Notes: generated from the letters alone by a model not told the origin. Shown: positions 5,667 to 15,835, numbered from the stretch's first letter. The stretch: 25,516 bases of DNA from SM1-50 sp964467345 (GCA_964467345.1 CAYXPY010000031.1:1-25516), one strand, 5' to 3'. Numbers and translations are program-made.

Positions 5667-7291
5667 TTCACCACTCCTTTCTTCTGTATTTCCAGCTCTC
5701 GTAACTCTTTTCTTTTAATCTTGCCGCTCTGGGTCTTCGGCAATTCAGTGACAAACTCAATCTCCCGGGGATACTTGTAAGGGGCGGCAACGGTCTTGGT
5801 ATGCTCCTGGATAGCTGCGACAAGGGTTTCGGAGGCTTTTGACTTGTCACGAAGCACCACGTAGGCTTTGATGATGGTCCCCCGCATCGAATCCGGGCTT
5901 GCGACAACGGCGCATTCCAGGACCTCCGGATGAGAGATGACCGCAGATTCGACCTCGAAGGGAGAAATCCGATATCCGCTTGCTTTGATAAGGTCATCGT
6001 TGCGTCCACTGAACCAGAAATAGCCTTCCTCATCCTGATAGAGCACGTCACCGCTGAGGAACCAGCCGCCATGGAAGCTTTCCTTTGTCTTCTCCGGTTT
6101 GTTCCAGTATTCACGGAACAGGCCTGGGTCGTTTTTTTTCACCGCAAGGGCACCTGACTCCCCCGAAGGGACTGGTTTTCCCTGTTCATCAAGAAGCGCG
6201 CAGAGATGACCCGGCTGGGGTTTCCCACAGGAGCCTAGCTTAATCTTCATCCCCCGCATGTTAGAGACATACACCATGACCTCGGTCATCCCGATACCGT
6301 CATAGGCATCCAGGCCGAAGCGTCGTTTCCATTCCTTGATGACCTCCGGATTCAAGGGTTCACCTGCGGAGATACAATGACGAAGCGCGGAAAGATCATA
6401 GGTCTTCTCCGCGTTTTTTACGGTCAGGAACATCCGGTATGCTGTTGGCACCGATGCCAGGTTCGTCACCCGGTATTTCTCAAGCAGCTCAAACCAATGC
6501 ACCGGGTCGAACTTCCCATCGTACACAAACGTGGAAATCCCCCATCGCCAGGTGTAGAGGAACCCGTTGCCCAGGGGGTAGATCCAGTTCAGATCCCCGG
6601 TATGGGCGACAAGATCAGTCTCCTGGACATCCTGCCAGTACTTCACGCTTGGGTCGTTGCCTGGGACCCATTGATGCAGATGCACCGCTCCCTTAGGGTT
6701 CCCGGTCGTCCCGGAGGTGTAACAGAAAAACGCGATATCCGTGTTTTTTGTCGCCGCGACATCCAGATGCACCGATGCATCCTTCATGAGCTCATCAAAG
6801 GAAAGATCCCCGGTCTGAGGCTCACCGACGACGATGATATGTTTCAGCGTCTTGCAGTTGAACTTAATCGCATGGACCTCCCGAGCGTATTTCGGGGTGG
6901 TGATTACAGCCTTGGCGCTGCTGTCATTGATCCGATACTCGATTTCATGCTCCCGGAACATGACGCTGGAGGGGATCGGCACAGCACCAATCTTCACGCC
7001 ACCGAGGAATGCTATCTGAAACGCAGGGATGTTTGGTAAGCGTATGAGAAACCGGTCTCCTTTTTCAAACCCAAGGTTCTTTAACACGTTGCCGAACTTG
7101 TTTGACAGGTTCTTCAGATCCCCGAAGGTGTACCGGGCGGTCTGTCCTGCCGCGTTCTCCCAGTACAACGCCACCTTGTTACGGTTCTTGGAGGCGGCAT
7201 GCTTATCGACGACATCAGCACCGATGTTGTATTTCCGTGGGATGTCCCATTTCCACTCTTTATATGTTTTTTCGTACTCAAACTCATCCAT
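5663..7291 (-). CDS. AMP-forming acyl-CoA synthetase (medium-chain/ACSM-like)
   Basis: 542 residues of the ANL superfamily. Motifs in order: P-loop TSGTTGNPKG (192-201), DGIGMTE (331-337), SGD (413-415), the hinge region SGRNDDLIKASGYR (428-441) and the catalytic lysine in PKTQSGKIKR (K524), which is also the usual site of regulatory acylation. The enzyme activates a carboxylic acid with ATP and CoA. The overall pattern resembles medium-chain and acetyl-CoA synthetase relatives; chain length cannot be read directly. Beside a short-chain dehydrogenase, ETF and an isobutyryl-type mutase, butyrate, isobutyrate or another branched short acid is likely. GGTGA seven bases before the ATG is a good ribosome binding site. 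The coding region lies about 50 nt downstream of the acyl-CoA dehydrogenase stop. Confidence 0.92.
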   Translation of the reverse strand: MDEFEYEKTYKEWKWDIPRKYNIGADVVDKHAASKNRNKVALYWENAAGQTARYTFGDLKNLSNKFGNVLKNLGFEKGDRFLIRLPNIPAFQIAFLGGVKIGAVPIPSSVMFREHEIEYRINDSSAKAVITTPKYAREVHAIKFNCKTLKHIIVVGEPQTGDLSFDELMKDASVHLDVAATKNTDIAFFCYTSGTTGNPKGAVHLHQWVPGNDPSVKYWQDVQETDLVAHTGDLNWIYPLGNGFLYTWRWGISTFVYDGKFDPVHWFELLEKYRVTNLASVPTAYRMFLTVKNAEKTYDLSALRHCISAGEPLNPEVIKEWKRRFGLDAYDGIGMTEVMVYVSNMRGMKIKLGSCGKPQPGHLCALLDEQGKPVPSGESGALAVKKNDPGLFREYWNKPEKTKESFHGGWFLSGDVLYQDEEGYFWFSGRNDDLIKASGYRISPFEVESAVISHPEVLECAVVASPDSMRGTIIKAYVVLRDKSKASETLVAAIQEHTKTVAAPYKYPREIEFVTELPKTQSGKIKRKELRELEIQKKGVVK

Positions 7292-7341
7292 AGCTATTCA
7301 CCTACCCGTTCTATGAAAGTGATGAAGAAAGAAAAAGGAGT

Positions 7342-8481
7342 TCAGGCAAGCAGACTTGCGGCGATCACCATGCGCTGCACCTCAGAGGTGCCCTCGTAGA
7401 TCTCTGTGATCTTGGCGTCTCTGAATAACCGCTCCACGGTGTATTCCTTCGTGTAGCCGTATCCGCCATGGATCTGGACTGCTTTGATAACCGTGTCCAT
7501 CGCGGTCTCCGAGGCGTAGAGTTTCGCCATCGCGGCTTCCTTTGAGAACCGCTCACCTTTGTCTTTGACGTAGGCCGCGTGATACACCAAGTACCGGGCT
7601 GCTTCGATACGGGTCGCCATATCCGCGATCATCCATTGGATCGCCTGGAACTTCGCGATGGGTTTGCCGAACTGCTCCCGCTGCTTTGAATACATAATAC
7701 TCTCATCAAGGGCTGCTTGTGCGATGCCGACCGCCTGGGCGGCGATCCCGATGCGTCCTCCATCCAGGGTGCTTAACGCTATCTTAAAACCATCGCCTTC
7801 TTTCCCTAGAAGGTTCTCCTTGGGGACTTCCATGTTCTCGAAGATCAACTCAGAGGTCTGCGATGCGTTAATCCCAAGTTTGTCAAAGATGCTACCGACC
7901 TTAAACCCCTTGAAGGTGCTCTCAACGATAAACGCGCTTAACCCCTTGGTTCCCGCGTTTTTATCAGTCACCGCAAACACAATGATGATGCCTGCCTTCG
8001 GCCCACTGGTAATGAAGGTTTTATCCCCGTTGATCACGTAATGATTTCCTTTGAGCACCGCAGTCGTTTTCATCGCCCCCAGGTCTGAGCCGGCATTTGG
8101 TTCTGTTCCAGCGAACGCACCGATCCTCTCCCCCTTTGCTAGGATGGGGAGGTATTTCTTTTTCTGCTCCTCGGTGCCATATTTCATGATAGGCCAGGCG
8201 GCAAGGGAATTATGAACCGAGGTAATCACCCCAGTAGAAGCGCATTTACGTGAGATCTCCTCGACAACTGTCGCATAGCTAATCGTGTCAAGACCTGCGC
8301 CACCGTACAGCTGCGGGATGATGATACCAAGTAAGCCAAGTCCAGCCATTTTCTGAAGCGTCTTTGTCGGATACTCCCCTTTTTTATCAAGTTCAGCGGC
8401 AAGAGGTGCGATTTCTTTTTCAGCGAATTCCCGGACCATGTTGCGGATCATTTTCTGCTGTTCATTGAGTTCTAGTTTCAT
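7342..8481 (-). CDS. Acyl-CoA dehydrogenase, short-chain/butyryl-CoA type
   Basis: Numbered from ATG 8481 the protein has 379 residues, the usual family length. It begins MKLELNEQQKMIR and carries FAGTEPNAGSD, the FAD-contacting TFITSG, LDGGRIGIAAQAVGIAQAALDE, QIHGGYGYT and the catalytic base in ITEIYEGTSE (E363). That arrangement is typical of short-chain and butyryl-CoA dehydrogenases, which make crotonyl-CoA and pass electrons to ETF. An in-frame ATG at 8538 would add 19 residues (MLQEQLTETFMF...) that do not resemble the family. I prefer 8481 because a TATA-like CCTTTATGTT (8504-8513) would make it leaderless; the other choice fits the stronger box at 8571-8580. It heads the operon dehydrogenase, synthetase, etfB, etfA. 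Confidence 0.93.
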   Translation of the reverse strand: MKLELNEQQKMIRNMVREFAEKEIAPLAAELDKKGEYPTKTLQKMAGLGLLGIIIPQLYGGAGLDTISYATVVEEISRKCASTGVITSVHNSLAAWPIMKYGTEEQKKKYLPILAKGERIGAFAGTEPNAGSDLGAMKTTAVLKGNHYVINGDKTFITSGPKAGIIIVFAVTDKNAGTKGLSAFIVESTFKGFKVGSIFDKLGINASQTSELIFENMEVPKENLLGKEGDGFKIALSTLDGGRIGIAAQAVGIAQAALDESIMYSKQREQFGKPIAKFQAIQWMIADMATRIEAARYLVYHAAYVKDKGERFSKEAAMAKLYASETAMDTVIKAVQIHGGYGYTKEYTVERLFRDAKITEIYEGTSEVQRMVIAASLLA

Positions 8482-8570
8482 GGGGGTTGGAATCAAATCA
8501 TGAAACATAAAGGTTTCTGTTAATTGCTCTTGAAGCATCTGTTGAAAACAGACTGGTTGTGTAAAAGAAA

Positions 8571-8580
8571 AAAATATAAT
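8571..8580. promoter_or_regulatory. Shared AT-rich TATA region between divergent operons
   Basis: AAAATATAAT on the plus strand is centred about 31 nt before the adenosyltransferase ATG (8607), predicting a start near 8601. Read on the minus strand (ATTATATTTT) it can serve the acyl-CoA dehydrogenase gene, with a start near 8550. One element may thus fire in both directions and coordinate the two operons. Confidence 0.5.
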
Positions 8581-8587
8581 ACAGATA

Positions 8588-8603
8588 GAGGTTTAAGAAC
8601 CTC
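8588..8603. repeat. Palindrome at the adenosyltransferase transcription start
   Basis: GAGGTT (8588-8593) and AACCTC (8598-8603) are perfect inverted arms around TAAG. The element lies between the TATA box and the start codon of the mutase operon, overlapping the predicted start site. That is a standard position for an archaeal repressor operator. Confidence 0.5.
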
Positions 8604-8606
8604 GGT

Positions 8607-9131
8607 ATGTCCCAGAAAAAAGGCTTCATCCATGTGTACACCGGCAATGGAAAGGGTAAAACAACCGCTGCGATCGGGTTAGGTGTCCGGGCCTCTGGTG
8701 CGGGTCTACGGGTGTTGATGATCCAGTTCATGAAAGGCCGTCGGTACAGCGAGCTAGATGCTCTGCAGCATCTGCAAAATTTCACGGTCAAACAGTTCGG
8801 ACGTGACGAGTTCGTCTCAAAGGAAAAACCCGCGCAGGTGGATATCGACCTTGCCTCTGAAGGTCTTGCCTATGCAAAAAAGATGATCGCGCAACACACC
8901 TACGACCTGGTGATCCTTGATGAAATCAACGTCGCCGTCGACTATCACCTTCTCATGTTACAGGATGTTCTGGAGTTGATGCAGCACAAACCAGAGGCTC
9001 TTGAGCTGGTGCTCACCGGCCGGTACGCCGCCCCAGACATTATTAAAAATGCTGACCTGGTCAGTGAGATCCTTGAGATAAAACACCCCTATCAGAAAGG
9101 TGTGCTGAGCAGAAAAGGAATCGACTGGTAA
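8607..9131 (+). CDS. cobO: Corrinoid adenosyltransferase (CobO/CobA/BtuR type)
   Basis: 174 residues, single P-loop domain. Walker A GNGKGKTT (13-20), GVRASGAG (26-33), DEIN (105-108), TGRYAAP (137-143) and the C-terminal KHPYQKGVLSRKGI (159-172) are the family marks. The enzyme transfers the adenosyl group of ATP to cob(I)alamin to form adenosylcobalamin. It is the first gene of an operon whose next two products form an adenosylcobalamin-dependent mutase, so it probably supplies cofactor directly to that enzyme. The gap to the mutase start is 19 nt and contains GGGAGA and GAGGT, possible ribosome binding sites. The short leader suits the TATA box at 8571-8580. Confidence in family is high; cobO as symbol is by homology. 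Confidence 0.93.
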   Translation: MSQKKGFIHVYTGNGKGKTTAAIGLGVRASGAGLRVLMIQFMKGRRYSELDALQHLQNFTVKQFGRDEFVSKEKPAQVDIDLASEGLAYAKKMIAQHTYDLVILDEINVAVDYHLLMLQDVLELMQHKPEALELVLTGRYAAPDIIKNADLVSEILEIKHPYQKGVLSRKGIDW

Positions 9132-9150
9132 AGAAATGGGAGAATGAGGT

Positions 9151-10827
<1,677 letters not shown>

Positions 10828-10842
10828 TGAGGGAAAAGAACC

Positions 10843-11238
10843 ATGAAGAAAAAAATCAGGGTGCTCGTCGCAAAACCAGGCTTAGACGGCCATGACCGTG
10901 GTGCCAAGATCGTCGCCCGTGCGCTCCGGGACGCTGGCATGGAGGTGGTGTACACCGGCCTGCATCAGACCGCGGAGCAGATCGTCAACACCGCGCTGCA
11001 GGAGGATGTCGACGTGGTCGGCTTAAGCCTGCTGTCTGGTGCCCATATGACCTTGTTTGTCGATGTCGCCATGCTTTTGAAACAGAAACAGATGGATGAT
11101 GTGTTAATCGTCGGCGGCGGTATCATCCCTCTTGAGGATGTGCCCCGGTTGAAGAACGCAGGCATCGCAGAGGTGTTCGGCCCAGGCACCCCAGTGGAGG
11201 ATATTGTAAGCTACATTAAGAAGAACGTGAAACGATGA
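10843..11238 (+). CDS. Acyl-CoA mutase small, cobalamin-binding subunit
   Basis: 131 residues, a stand-alone B12-binding domain. The DxHxxG motif is in LDGHDRGA (14-21), with His17 as the lower axial cobalt ligand. SLLSG (62-66), VGGGIIP (90-96) and FGPGT (112-116) contact the corrin tail in this family. It pairs with the large subunit encoded just upstream to form the active mutase. A GAGGG ribosome binding site lies in the 15-nt spacer, and its stop overlaps the meaB start as ATGA. The split large/small arrangement occurs both in archaeal methylmalonyl-CoA mutases and in IcmA/IcmB, so this subunit does not decide substrate. Confidence 0.93.
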   Translation: MKKKIRVLVAKPGLDGHDRGAKIVARALRDAGMEVVYTGLHQTAEQIVNTALQEDVDVVGLSLLSGAHMTLFVDVAMLLKQKQMDDVLIVGGGIIPLEDVPRLKNAGIAEVFGPGTPVEDIVSYIKKNVKR

Positions 11239-12173
11239 CGGATCTAGCTAAAAAGGTGATCGCTGGGGACCAACGCTCCATCGCTCGGTTGATCACCTTG
11301 GTCGAAAACGATGATGCTGATGCCGTAGAAACCATGAAACAGATCCATGCCCATACAGGTCATGCGACCGTCATCGGCGTCACTGGTGTCATGGGCAGTG
11401 GTAAAAGCTCCCTTCTCTTCGAACTCACACTCTCATATCGTAAGGAAGGTAAAAAGGTCGGGATCATCGCCATTGACCCGACCAGCCCGTTCAGCGGAGG
11501 CGCGCTGCTCGGGGACCGTATCAGGATGACGGACCTGTCCACGGATGAAGGAGTGTTCATCCGCAGCATGGGCACCCGGGGGATGATGGGGGGCCTGACC
11601 AGCGCGTTGTATGATGTCGTCGAGATCCTTGACGCCGCCGGGATGGATATCATCCTCATCGAGACCGTCGGGGTTGGACAAGATGAAGTCGACATCGTCA
11701 AGATAGCGGACACCACCCTGGTGGTGCTGGTCCCTGGATTGGGTGATTCTGTGCAGACCATCAAGGCAGGTCTCATGGAGATCGCTGATATCTTCGTGGT
11801 CAACAAGGCCGATAAACCAGGTGTGGAGCAGACGGTTGCTGAGCTGGAGTCCATGCTTGACCTGGTCAGTGAGCATGATCGACGCACACCGATTGTCGCG
11901 ACCTCTGCTAAAGAGAGAAAAAACATCGATGTGTTGAAAGAGAAAATTCAGGAGCATCAGCAGTACCTCAAGAAAAGCACTCTGTTTCAGACACGCAGAC
12001 GACAGCGTTACGAAGCAGAGCTTATCGAGATCATCAGGAAACGGCTCATGGACTTCATCTTCGATGAGAAGAAACTAAAGACCACGGTTGATTGTTGTAT
12101 CGATCAGATCTCAAAAAAGGAGCTTGACCCGTACACTGCTGCAGATCAGATCCTTGGGAAAATCCTGAAATAA
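11235..12173 (+). CDS. meaB: MeaB/ArgK-type GTPase, mutase chaperone
   Basis: 312 residues of the G3E-class MeaB family. GTP-binding motifs: P-loop GVMGSGKS (51-58; many relatives have GVPGAGKS), the Mg/switch region DPTSPFSGGALLGDR (81-95), ETVGVGQ (143-149) and NKAD (190-193). A helical C-terminal extension (about 240-312), typical of dimerising MeaB proteins, follows. MeaB gates cofactor loading and removes damaged cobalamin from methylmalonyl-CoA or isobutyryl-CoA mutase; in IcmF the same GTPase domain is fused to the mutase. It is translationally coupled to the small subunit and is the last gene of the operon, ending just before the terminator at 12183. Confidence 0.94.
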   Translation: MTDLAKKVIAGDQRSIARLITLVENDDADAVETMKQIHAHTGHATVIGVTGVMGSGKSSLLFELTLSYRKEGKKVGIIAIDPTSPFSGGALLGDRIRMTDLSTDEGVFIRSMGTRGMMGGLTSALYDVVEILDAAGMDIILIETVGVGQDEVDIVKIADTTLVVLVPGLGDSVQTIKAGLMEIADIFVVNKADKPGVEQTVAELESMLDLVSEHDRRTPIVATSAKERKNIDVLKEKIQEHQQYLKKSTLFQTRRRQRYEAELIEIIRKRLMDFIFDEKKLKTTVDCCIDQISKKELDPYTAADQILGKILK

Positions 12174-12182
12174 AAAAGGAAA

Positions 12183-12217
12183 GGAGGAGTGATTCCTCCG
12201 TGTTTGTTTTTTTTTTT
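12183..12217. terminator. Bidirectional hairpin terminator between convergent operons
   Basis: GGAGGA (12183-12188) pairs with TCCTCC (12194-12199) around GTGAT. On the plus strand a long T-run follows (12201-12217), ending the meaB transcript. On the minus strand the same hairpin is followed by CTTTCCTTTTTTATTT (left of 12183), ending the convergent transcript whose last stop codon is at 12216-12218. One element appears to serve both directions. Confidence 0.7.
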
Positions 12218-12983
12218 ATTCGTAGGTCGTCGAGATCAGTTGCATGTTGATGTTGTTGATGACCGGCAGGATGGTTTCGAAGTTGCCTTGTATCCGGACG
12301 ACGTTGCCAGCGGCAGGGGCATAGTAGCAATTCCCCCCAAGCTCAAACAGAGAAATGTTGAAGGCTTGGAACGTGCCTGCGGGGACGGTGATTTCTTCGG
12401 TGTTGGGGCAGTAGAACACGTTGGTCATGACCGGGACGAATATGACGTTGCCACCAAGCAGGTTGTCTAACGCCTGGCTGATGTCGATGACTGGGAGTAA
12501 CGCCGCTATCTCTGCGGGGAGGAATGGTCTGTTCAGTAGCGTAGCAATGTAGTTGATGATGTAGATAAGGGTGAAGAGCTTTGATTGCACGGTGCCGGTG
12601 GCGGTGAGGTTGGTTGCCGAGAAGTTCCAGAACATCCCGGTCGTCAATGGGAATTTGAGTATCCCGACTGCAGTGTCAGAGTTCAGTGTAAGATCAGTTG
12701 TCATCTTCACGGAGAGGACCTTGAGCCAGTCTGGTAAGGTCAGGTAGGGTTGTTGGATGATGTCCAGGTTGAATTTCTGGTCGGTAAAGGTGAAGGTGAA
12801 ATCCTTTATTCCGAGGGTTGTTTTTTCGATTTTAATAGAGCCTGCGATCGCCAGGTCTGAAAACGACACAGAGATGTTGATGGAGTCTTCTCCTTGGTAG
12901 GTCCATATGTGTCCATCGCCGTTCATCGTCGTCTCAAAGGACAGCGTGTAGACATCGCCGGTTGCATCAGTGACTATCAAGGG
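12216..12983 (-). CDS. Hypothetical surface or secreted protein, N-terminus lost in gap
   Basis: About 256 residues are visible, open to the edge of the N-run, so the true start and any signal peptide are missing. The first possible start inside the sequence (TTG at 12980) is not credible as the real one. The chain is rich in Thr, Asn and Ile, with alternating strand-like patterns (SINISVSFSDLAI, KDFTFTFTD) and possible N-glycosylation sites. One hydrophobic stretch (LFTLIYIINYIATLLN) lies mid-chain. Near the C-terminus are a cysteine pair in FYCPNTEE and NCYYAP and the phrase VPAGTFQAFNIS, a pattern I associate with beta-barrel lipocalin-like surface proteins, though I cannot name a family. 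It lies downstream of crotonase on the same strand, but the gap prevents judging an operon. Confidence 0.6.
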   Translation of the reverse strand, partial: PLIVTDATGDVYTLSFETTMNGDGHIWTYQGEDSINISVSFSDLAIAGSIKIEKTTLGIKDFTFTFTDQKFNLDIIQQPYLTLPDWLKVLSVKMTTDLTLNSDTAVGILKFPLTTGMFWNFSATNLTATGTVQSKLFTLIYIINYIATLLNRPFLPAEIAALLPVIDISQALDNLLGGNVIFVPVMTNVFYCPNTEEITVPAGTFQAFNISLFELGGNCYYAPAAGNVVRIQGNFETILPVINNINMQLISTTYE

Positions 12984-13083
12984 NNNNNNNNNNNNNNNNN
13001 NNNNNNNNNNNNNNNNNNNNNNNNNNNNNNNNNNNNNNNNNNNNNNNNNNNNNNNNNNNNNNNNNNNNNNNNNNNNNNNNNNN
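12984..13083. other. Scaffold gap (100 N)
   Basis: Exactly 100 Ns of unknown true length. It hides the C-terminus of the crotonase and the N-terminus of the hypothetical protein, and could hide whole small genes. Confidence 0.98.
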
Positions 13084-13768
13084 TCTCCAGGTCGCAGGCG
13101 GAGGCAAGATCGATGTCTGCACCGGTGTTGACCAGTTTTTTGATAAAGCAGGTCTGCACCCCTGATTTTGAGGCGATTTTCTGGGCTATTTTTTCGGTTT
13201 CTTCCAGGAGTTTTTCTGGTTCGACGATTTTGTTGACTAGGCCGATGCGTAACGCTTCCTGGGCATCGATGGGATCTCCGGTGAGGAGCAGTTCGTTTGC
13301 TTTGAGGGCACCGACTTTGCGGGGGAGCCGCTGAGTGCCGCCGAAGCCAGGGTGGATGCCTAGGTTGATCTCTGGTTGGCCGATCTTGGCTGTATTTGAT
13401 GCGATGATGAGGTCGCAGGCCATCATCACCTCGCAGCCGCCGCCGAGGGCATAGCCGTTGACCGCGGCGATGTACGGTAGTCGAGAGGCTTGGATACTCG
13501 CAAGGAGGTGATGACCCTTGGTTGCGAACTGGTGAGCCTCAAGACTGTTCATGTGTTGCATCTGTTTGATGTCTGCCCCTGCGATGAAGGCTTTGTCTTT
13601 GCCGGTGAGGATCGCGACATGGATACTAGCATCGGTTTCCAGGTCCTGGACCGCGCTGGTGAGCTCTTTGATGGTTTCAGTGTCTAATGCGTTAAGCACC
13701 TGCGGGCGGTTCATGGTGATCGTGGCAATGCTGTTTTTCTTTTCGACAAGGATGTTCTTATAGGTCAT
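13084..13768 (-). CDS. Enoyl-CoA hydratase (crotonase), C-terminus lost in gap
   Basis: About 228 residues are visible from the ATG at 13768; a typical member has about 260, so roughly 30 C-terminal residues lie in the gap. Crotonase marks are NRPQVLNAL, AFIAGADIKQM (oxyanion hole), NGYALGGGCEV and GQPEINLGIHPGFGGTQRL. Counting from the GTG at 13777, both catalytic glutamates are present (E116 in GGGCE, E136 in QPE), so it should hydrate crotonyl-CoA and similar short enoyl-CoAs. The GTG at 13777 overlaps the upstream stop, but GGTGA (13774-13778) is a perfect ribosome binding site 5 nt before the ATG at 13768, which I take as the start. It follows the 3-hydroxyacyl-CoA dehydrogenase gene in an operon. 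Confidence 0.92.
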
Positions 13769-13773
13769 GGGGG

Positions 13774-14631
13774 TCACCGTGGGGGGTAGTCGTAGAATCC
13801 TTTGCCGGTTTTCCGGCCCAGGTAGCCTGCCTGCACCATCTTCTTTAGCAATGGGCAGGGGCGGTATTTGGAGTCGCTAAAGCCTTCATAAAGCACGGTA
13901 AGGATGTTGAGGCTGACGTCAAGGCCGATCAGGTCAGCTAGTTCCAGTGGTCCCATAGGATGGTTCATCCCCAGTTTCATGACATTGTCGATGGATTGAA
14001 CAGTGCCGGTCCCGTCTTGGAGACAGAAGATCGCCTCGTTGATCATGGCGAACAACACTCGGTTGGAGATAAACCCGGGTCCGTCGTTGACCTCGATGGG
14101 GGTTTTTCCCATTTTTTCTGCTAGCTGCGTGATGACTAGGGTGGTTTCATCTGACGTGCGCAGTCCTCTGATGACCTCGACGAGCTTCATCAAGGGTACC
14201 GGGTTCATGAAATGCATGCCGATGAACCGGTCAGGTCGTTTCGTCGATGAGGCAAGATCTGTTATCGGGATGGTGGAGGTGTTTGATGCAAACAAGGCGT
14301 CTTTCTTGCAGATCGTATCGAGTTTCTTGAAGACTTCTTTTTTTATGGCTGCTTGTTCGACGATGGCTTCGATGATAAGGTCAGCATCCGTGAACTCTTC
14401 GAGACGGGTCGTCCCATGGATGTGCCCCATGATCTGTGTTTTATCCTCCGGGGTCATCTTGCCTTTTTCGACGCTTTTGTCAACGAATTTTTCGACAGAG
14501 GCCAGACCTTTTTTCACATACTCGTCTTTGACATCATGCAGGAGCACGTCGTAGCCTGCTTGTGCGCTGACCAGGGCGATCCCATGTCCCATGGTGCCTG
14601 CACCGATGATGCCTATCTTTTTGATATTCAT
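13774..14631 (-). CDS. 3-hydroxybutyryl-CoA dehydrogenase
   Basis: 285 residues, the single-domain-pair short form typical of 3-hydroxybutyryl-CoA dehydrogenases. The Rossmann motif GIIGAGTMGHG (7-17) and Asp33 after the second strand suggest NAD rather than NADP. SNTSTIPI (116-123), catalytic His140 in GMHFMNPVP, Glu152 in KLVEVI and Asn190 in GPGFISNR complete the active site, and the C-terminal helical domain ends in GRKTGKGFYDY. It interconverts 3-hydroxybutyryl-CoA and acetoacetyl-CoA. The start is 3 nt after the thiolase stop, with GAGGGA upstream, and the stop is adjacent to the crotonase start, so the three genes are cotranscribed. Confidence 0.95.
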   Translation of the reverse strand: MNIKKIGIIGAGTMGHGIALVSAQAGYDVLLHDVKDEYVKKGLASVEKFVDKSVEKGKMTPEDKTQIMGHIHGTTRLEEFTDADLIIEAIVEQAAIKKEVFKKLDTICKKDALFASNTSTIPITDLASSTKRPDRFIGMHFMNPVPLMKLVEVIRGLRTSDETTLVITQLAEKMGKTPIEVNDGPGFISNRVLFAMINEAIFCLQDGTGTVQSIDNVMKLGMNHPMGPLELADLIGLDVSLNILTVLYEGFSDSKYRPCPLLKKMVQAGYLGRKTGKGFYDYPPR

Positions 14632-14634
14632 GAT

Positions 14635-15825
14635 TTATTTTCCCTCCGTTCGTTCCACGATCAGGGAGACGGCATGACCCCCGCCAAGGCAGATGGTTGC
14701 CAGCCCCCGGTGTTCCTTCTGCTGTTTCATCGCATGTAGTAAGGAAACAAGGATCCGTGAGCCGCTGCTGCCGATGGGATGACCCAGGGCGATAGCGCCC
14801 CCATGAACATTGAATTTCTCTTTGGGGATGCCGATTTCTTTGATGAGGGCGGCGGAGGCTGAGGAGAACGCCTCGTTATGCTCCACCAGGTCGATGTCAT
14901 CGATCGTCAGGTTCATTTTCTTAAACAACGCTTTGACTCCAGGGATGGGTGCCTCCATGACCAGCTCTGGTTTCACCCCAAAGGTGTTGTATCCTTTGAT
15001 GGTCCCCAGGATCTCAAGATGGTGTTTCAGCGCGTGCTGCTTGCTCATGACGACGACAGCGGAGGCGCCATCCGTGATCTGTGAGGCGTTACCCGCGGTG
15101 ATCACCCCGCCTTCCTTGAAGAATGGTTTTAACGCAGCAAGGCTTTCAGCGGTGGTATCCTTCCTGATGCCTTCATCGGTCTTAAAAATCAACGGGTCTC
15201 CTTTCTTTTGTTTGATCTGGATAGGGACGATCTCGTCAGTGAATTTGCCTGACTCTGTAGCCTGGGCTGCCTTCTGATGGCTTATCAGGGCGATCTCATC
15301 GCAGTCTTTTCTGCTGATGTGGTATTTCTCTGCGACGATCTCCCCGGTCATACCCATATGGAAGTTGTTGTACACATCCCAGAGGCCGTCATGGACCATG
15401 CCGTCGATGAGTTTGCCATCGAAGATCCGATACCCGAACCGTGCCTTGTCCAACAGATAGGGGCAGTTGGTCATGCTTTCCATGCCACCTGCGATGATAC
15501 AGTCCGCCTCCCCGAGCTTTATCGCCTGGGCAGCGAGGATGACTGCTTTGAGTGAGGAGCCGCAGACCTTGTCGACATGCAGACAGCCGACCTCGTAGGG
15601 GATGCCTGCGGCGATCGCTGCTTGTCTGGCGACGTTTTGGCCAAGGCCAGCAGAGACGACGTTTCCCATGATGACTTCGTTGACGTCACCAGGTTGTATC
15701 TTGGCGCGTCGTACCGCTTCTTGTATGACGATGCCTCCGAGCTGGGGGGCTGAGAAGGTCTTTAATGCTCCATCGAACTTGCCTTGTGCTGTGCGTACAG
15801 CAGCTACGATGACTGCTTCATTCAT
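14635..15825 (-). CDS. Acetyl-CoA acetyltransferase (thiolase)
   Basis: 396 residues from the ATG at 15825, the usual length. The nucleophile is Cys88 in VDKVCGSS; NEAF (317-320), His349 in ALGHPIGSSG and Cys379 in ICLGGG complete the active site. The end of the chain, GGGHAVSLIVE, differs from the common GGGMG form but keeps the second cysteine. It cleaves acetoacetyl-CoA with CoA to two acetyl-CoA, or runs in reverse. An in-frame upstream ATG at 15900 would add 25 residues, but a perfect GGAGGT at 15836-15841 lies 10 nt before 15825 inside that extension, which fixes the start. It is first in the operon thiolase, 3-hydroxybutyryl-CoA dehydrogenase, crotonase. Confidence 0.95.
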   Translation of the reverse strand: MNEAVIVAAVRTAQGKFDGALKTFSAPQLGGIVIQEAVRRAKIQPGDVNEVIMGNVVSAGLGQNVARQAAIAAGIPYEVGCLHVDKVCGSSLKAVILAAQAIKLGEADCIIAGGMESMTNCPYLLDKARFGYRIFDGKLIDGMVHDGLWDVYNNFHMGMTGEIVAEKYHISRKDCDEIALISHQKAAQATESGKFTDEIVPIQIKQKKGDPLIFKTDEGIRKDTTAESLAALKPFFKEGGVITAGNASQITDGASAVVVMSKQHALKHHLEILGTIKGYNTFGVKPELVMEAPIPGVKALFKKMNLTIDDIDLVEHNEAFSSASAALIKEIGIPKEKFNVHGGAIALGHPIGSSGSRILVSLLHAMKQQKEHRGLATICLGGGHAVSLIVERTEGK

Positions 15826-15835
15826 ACTGTTTGTT

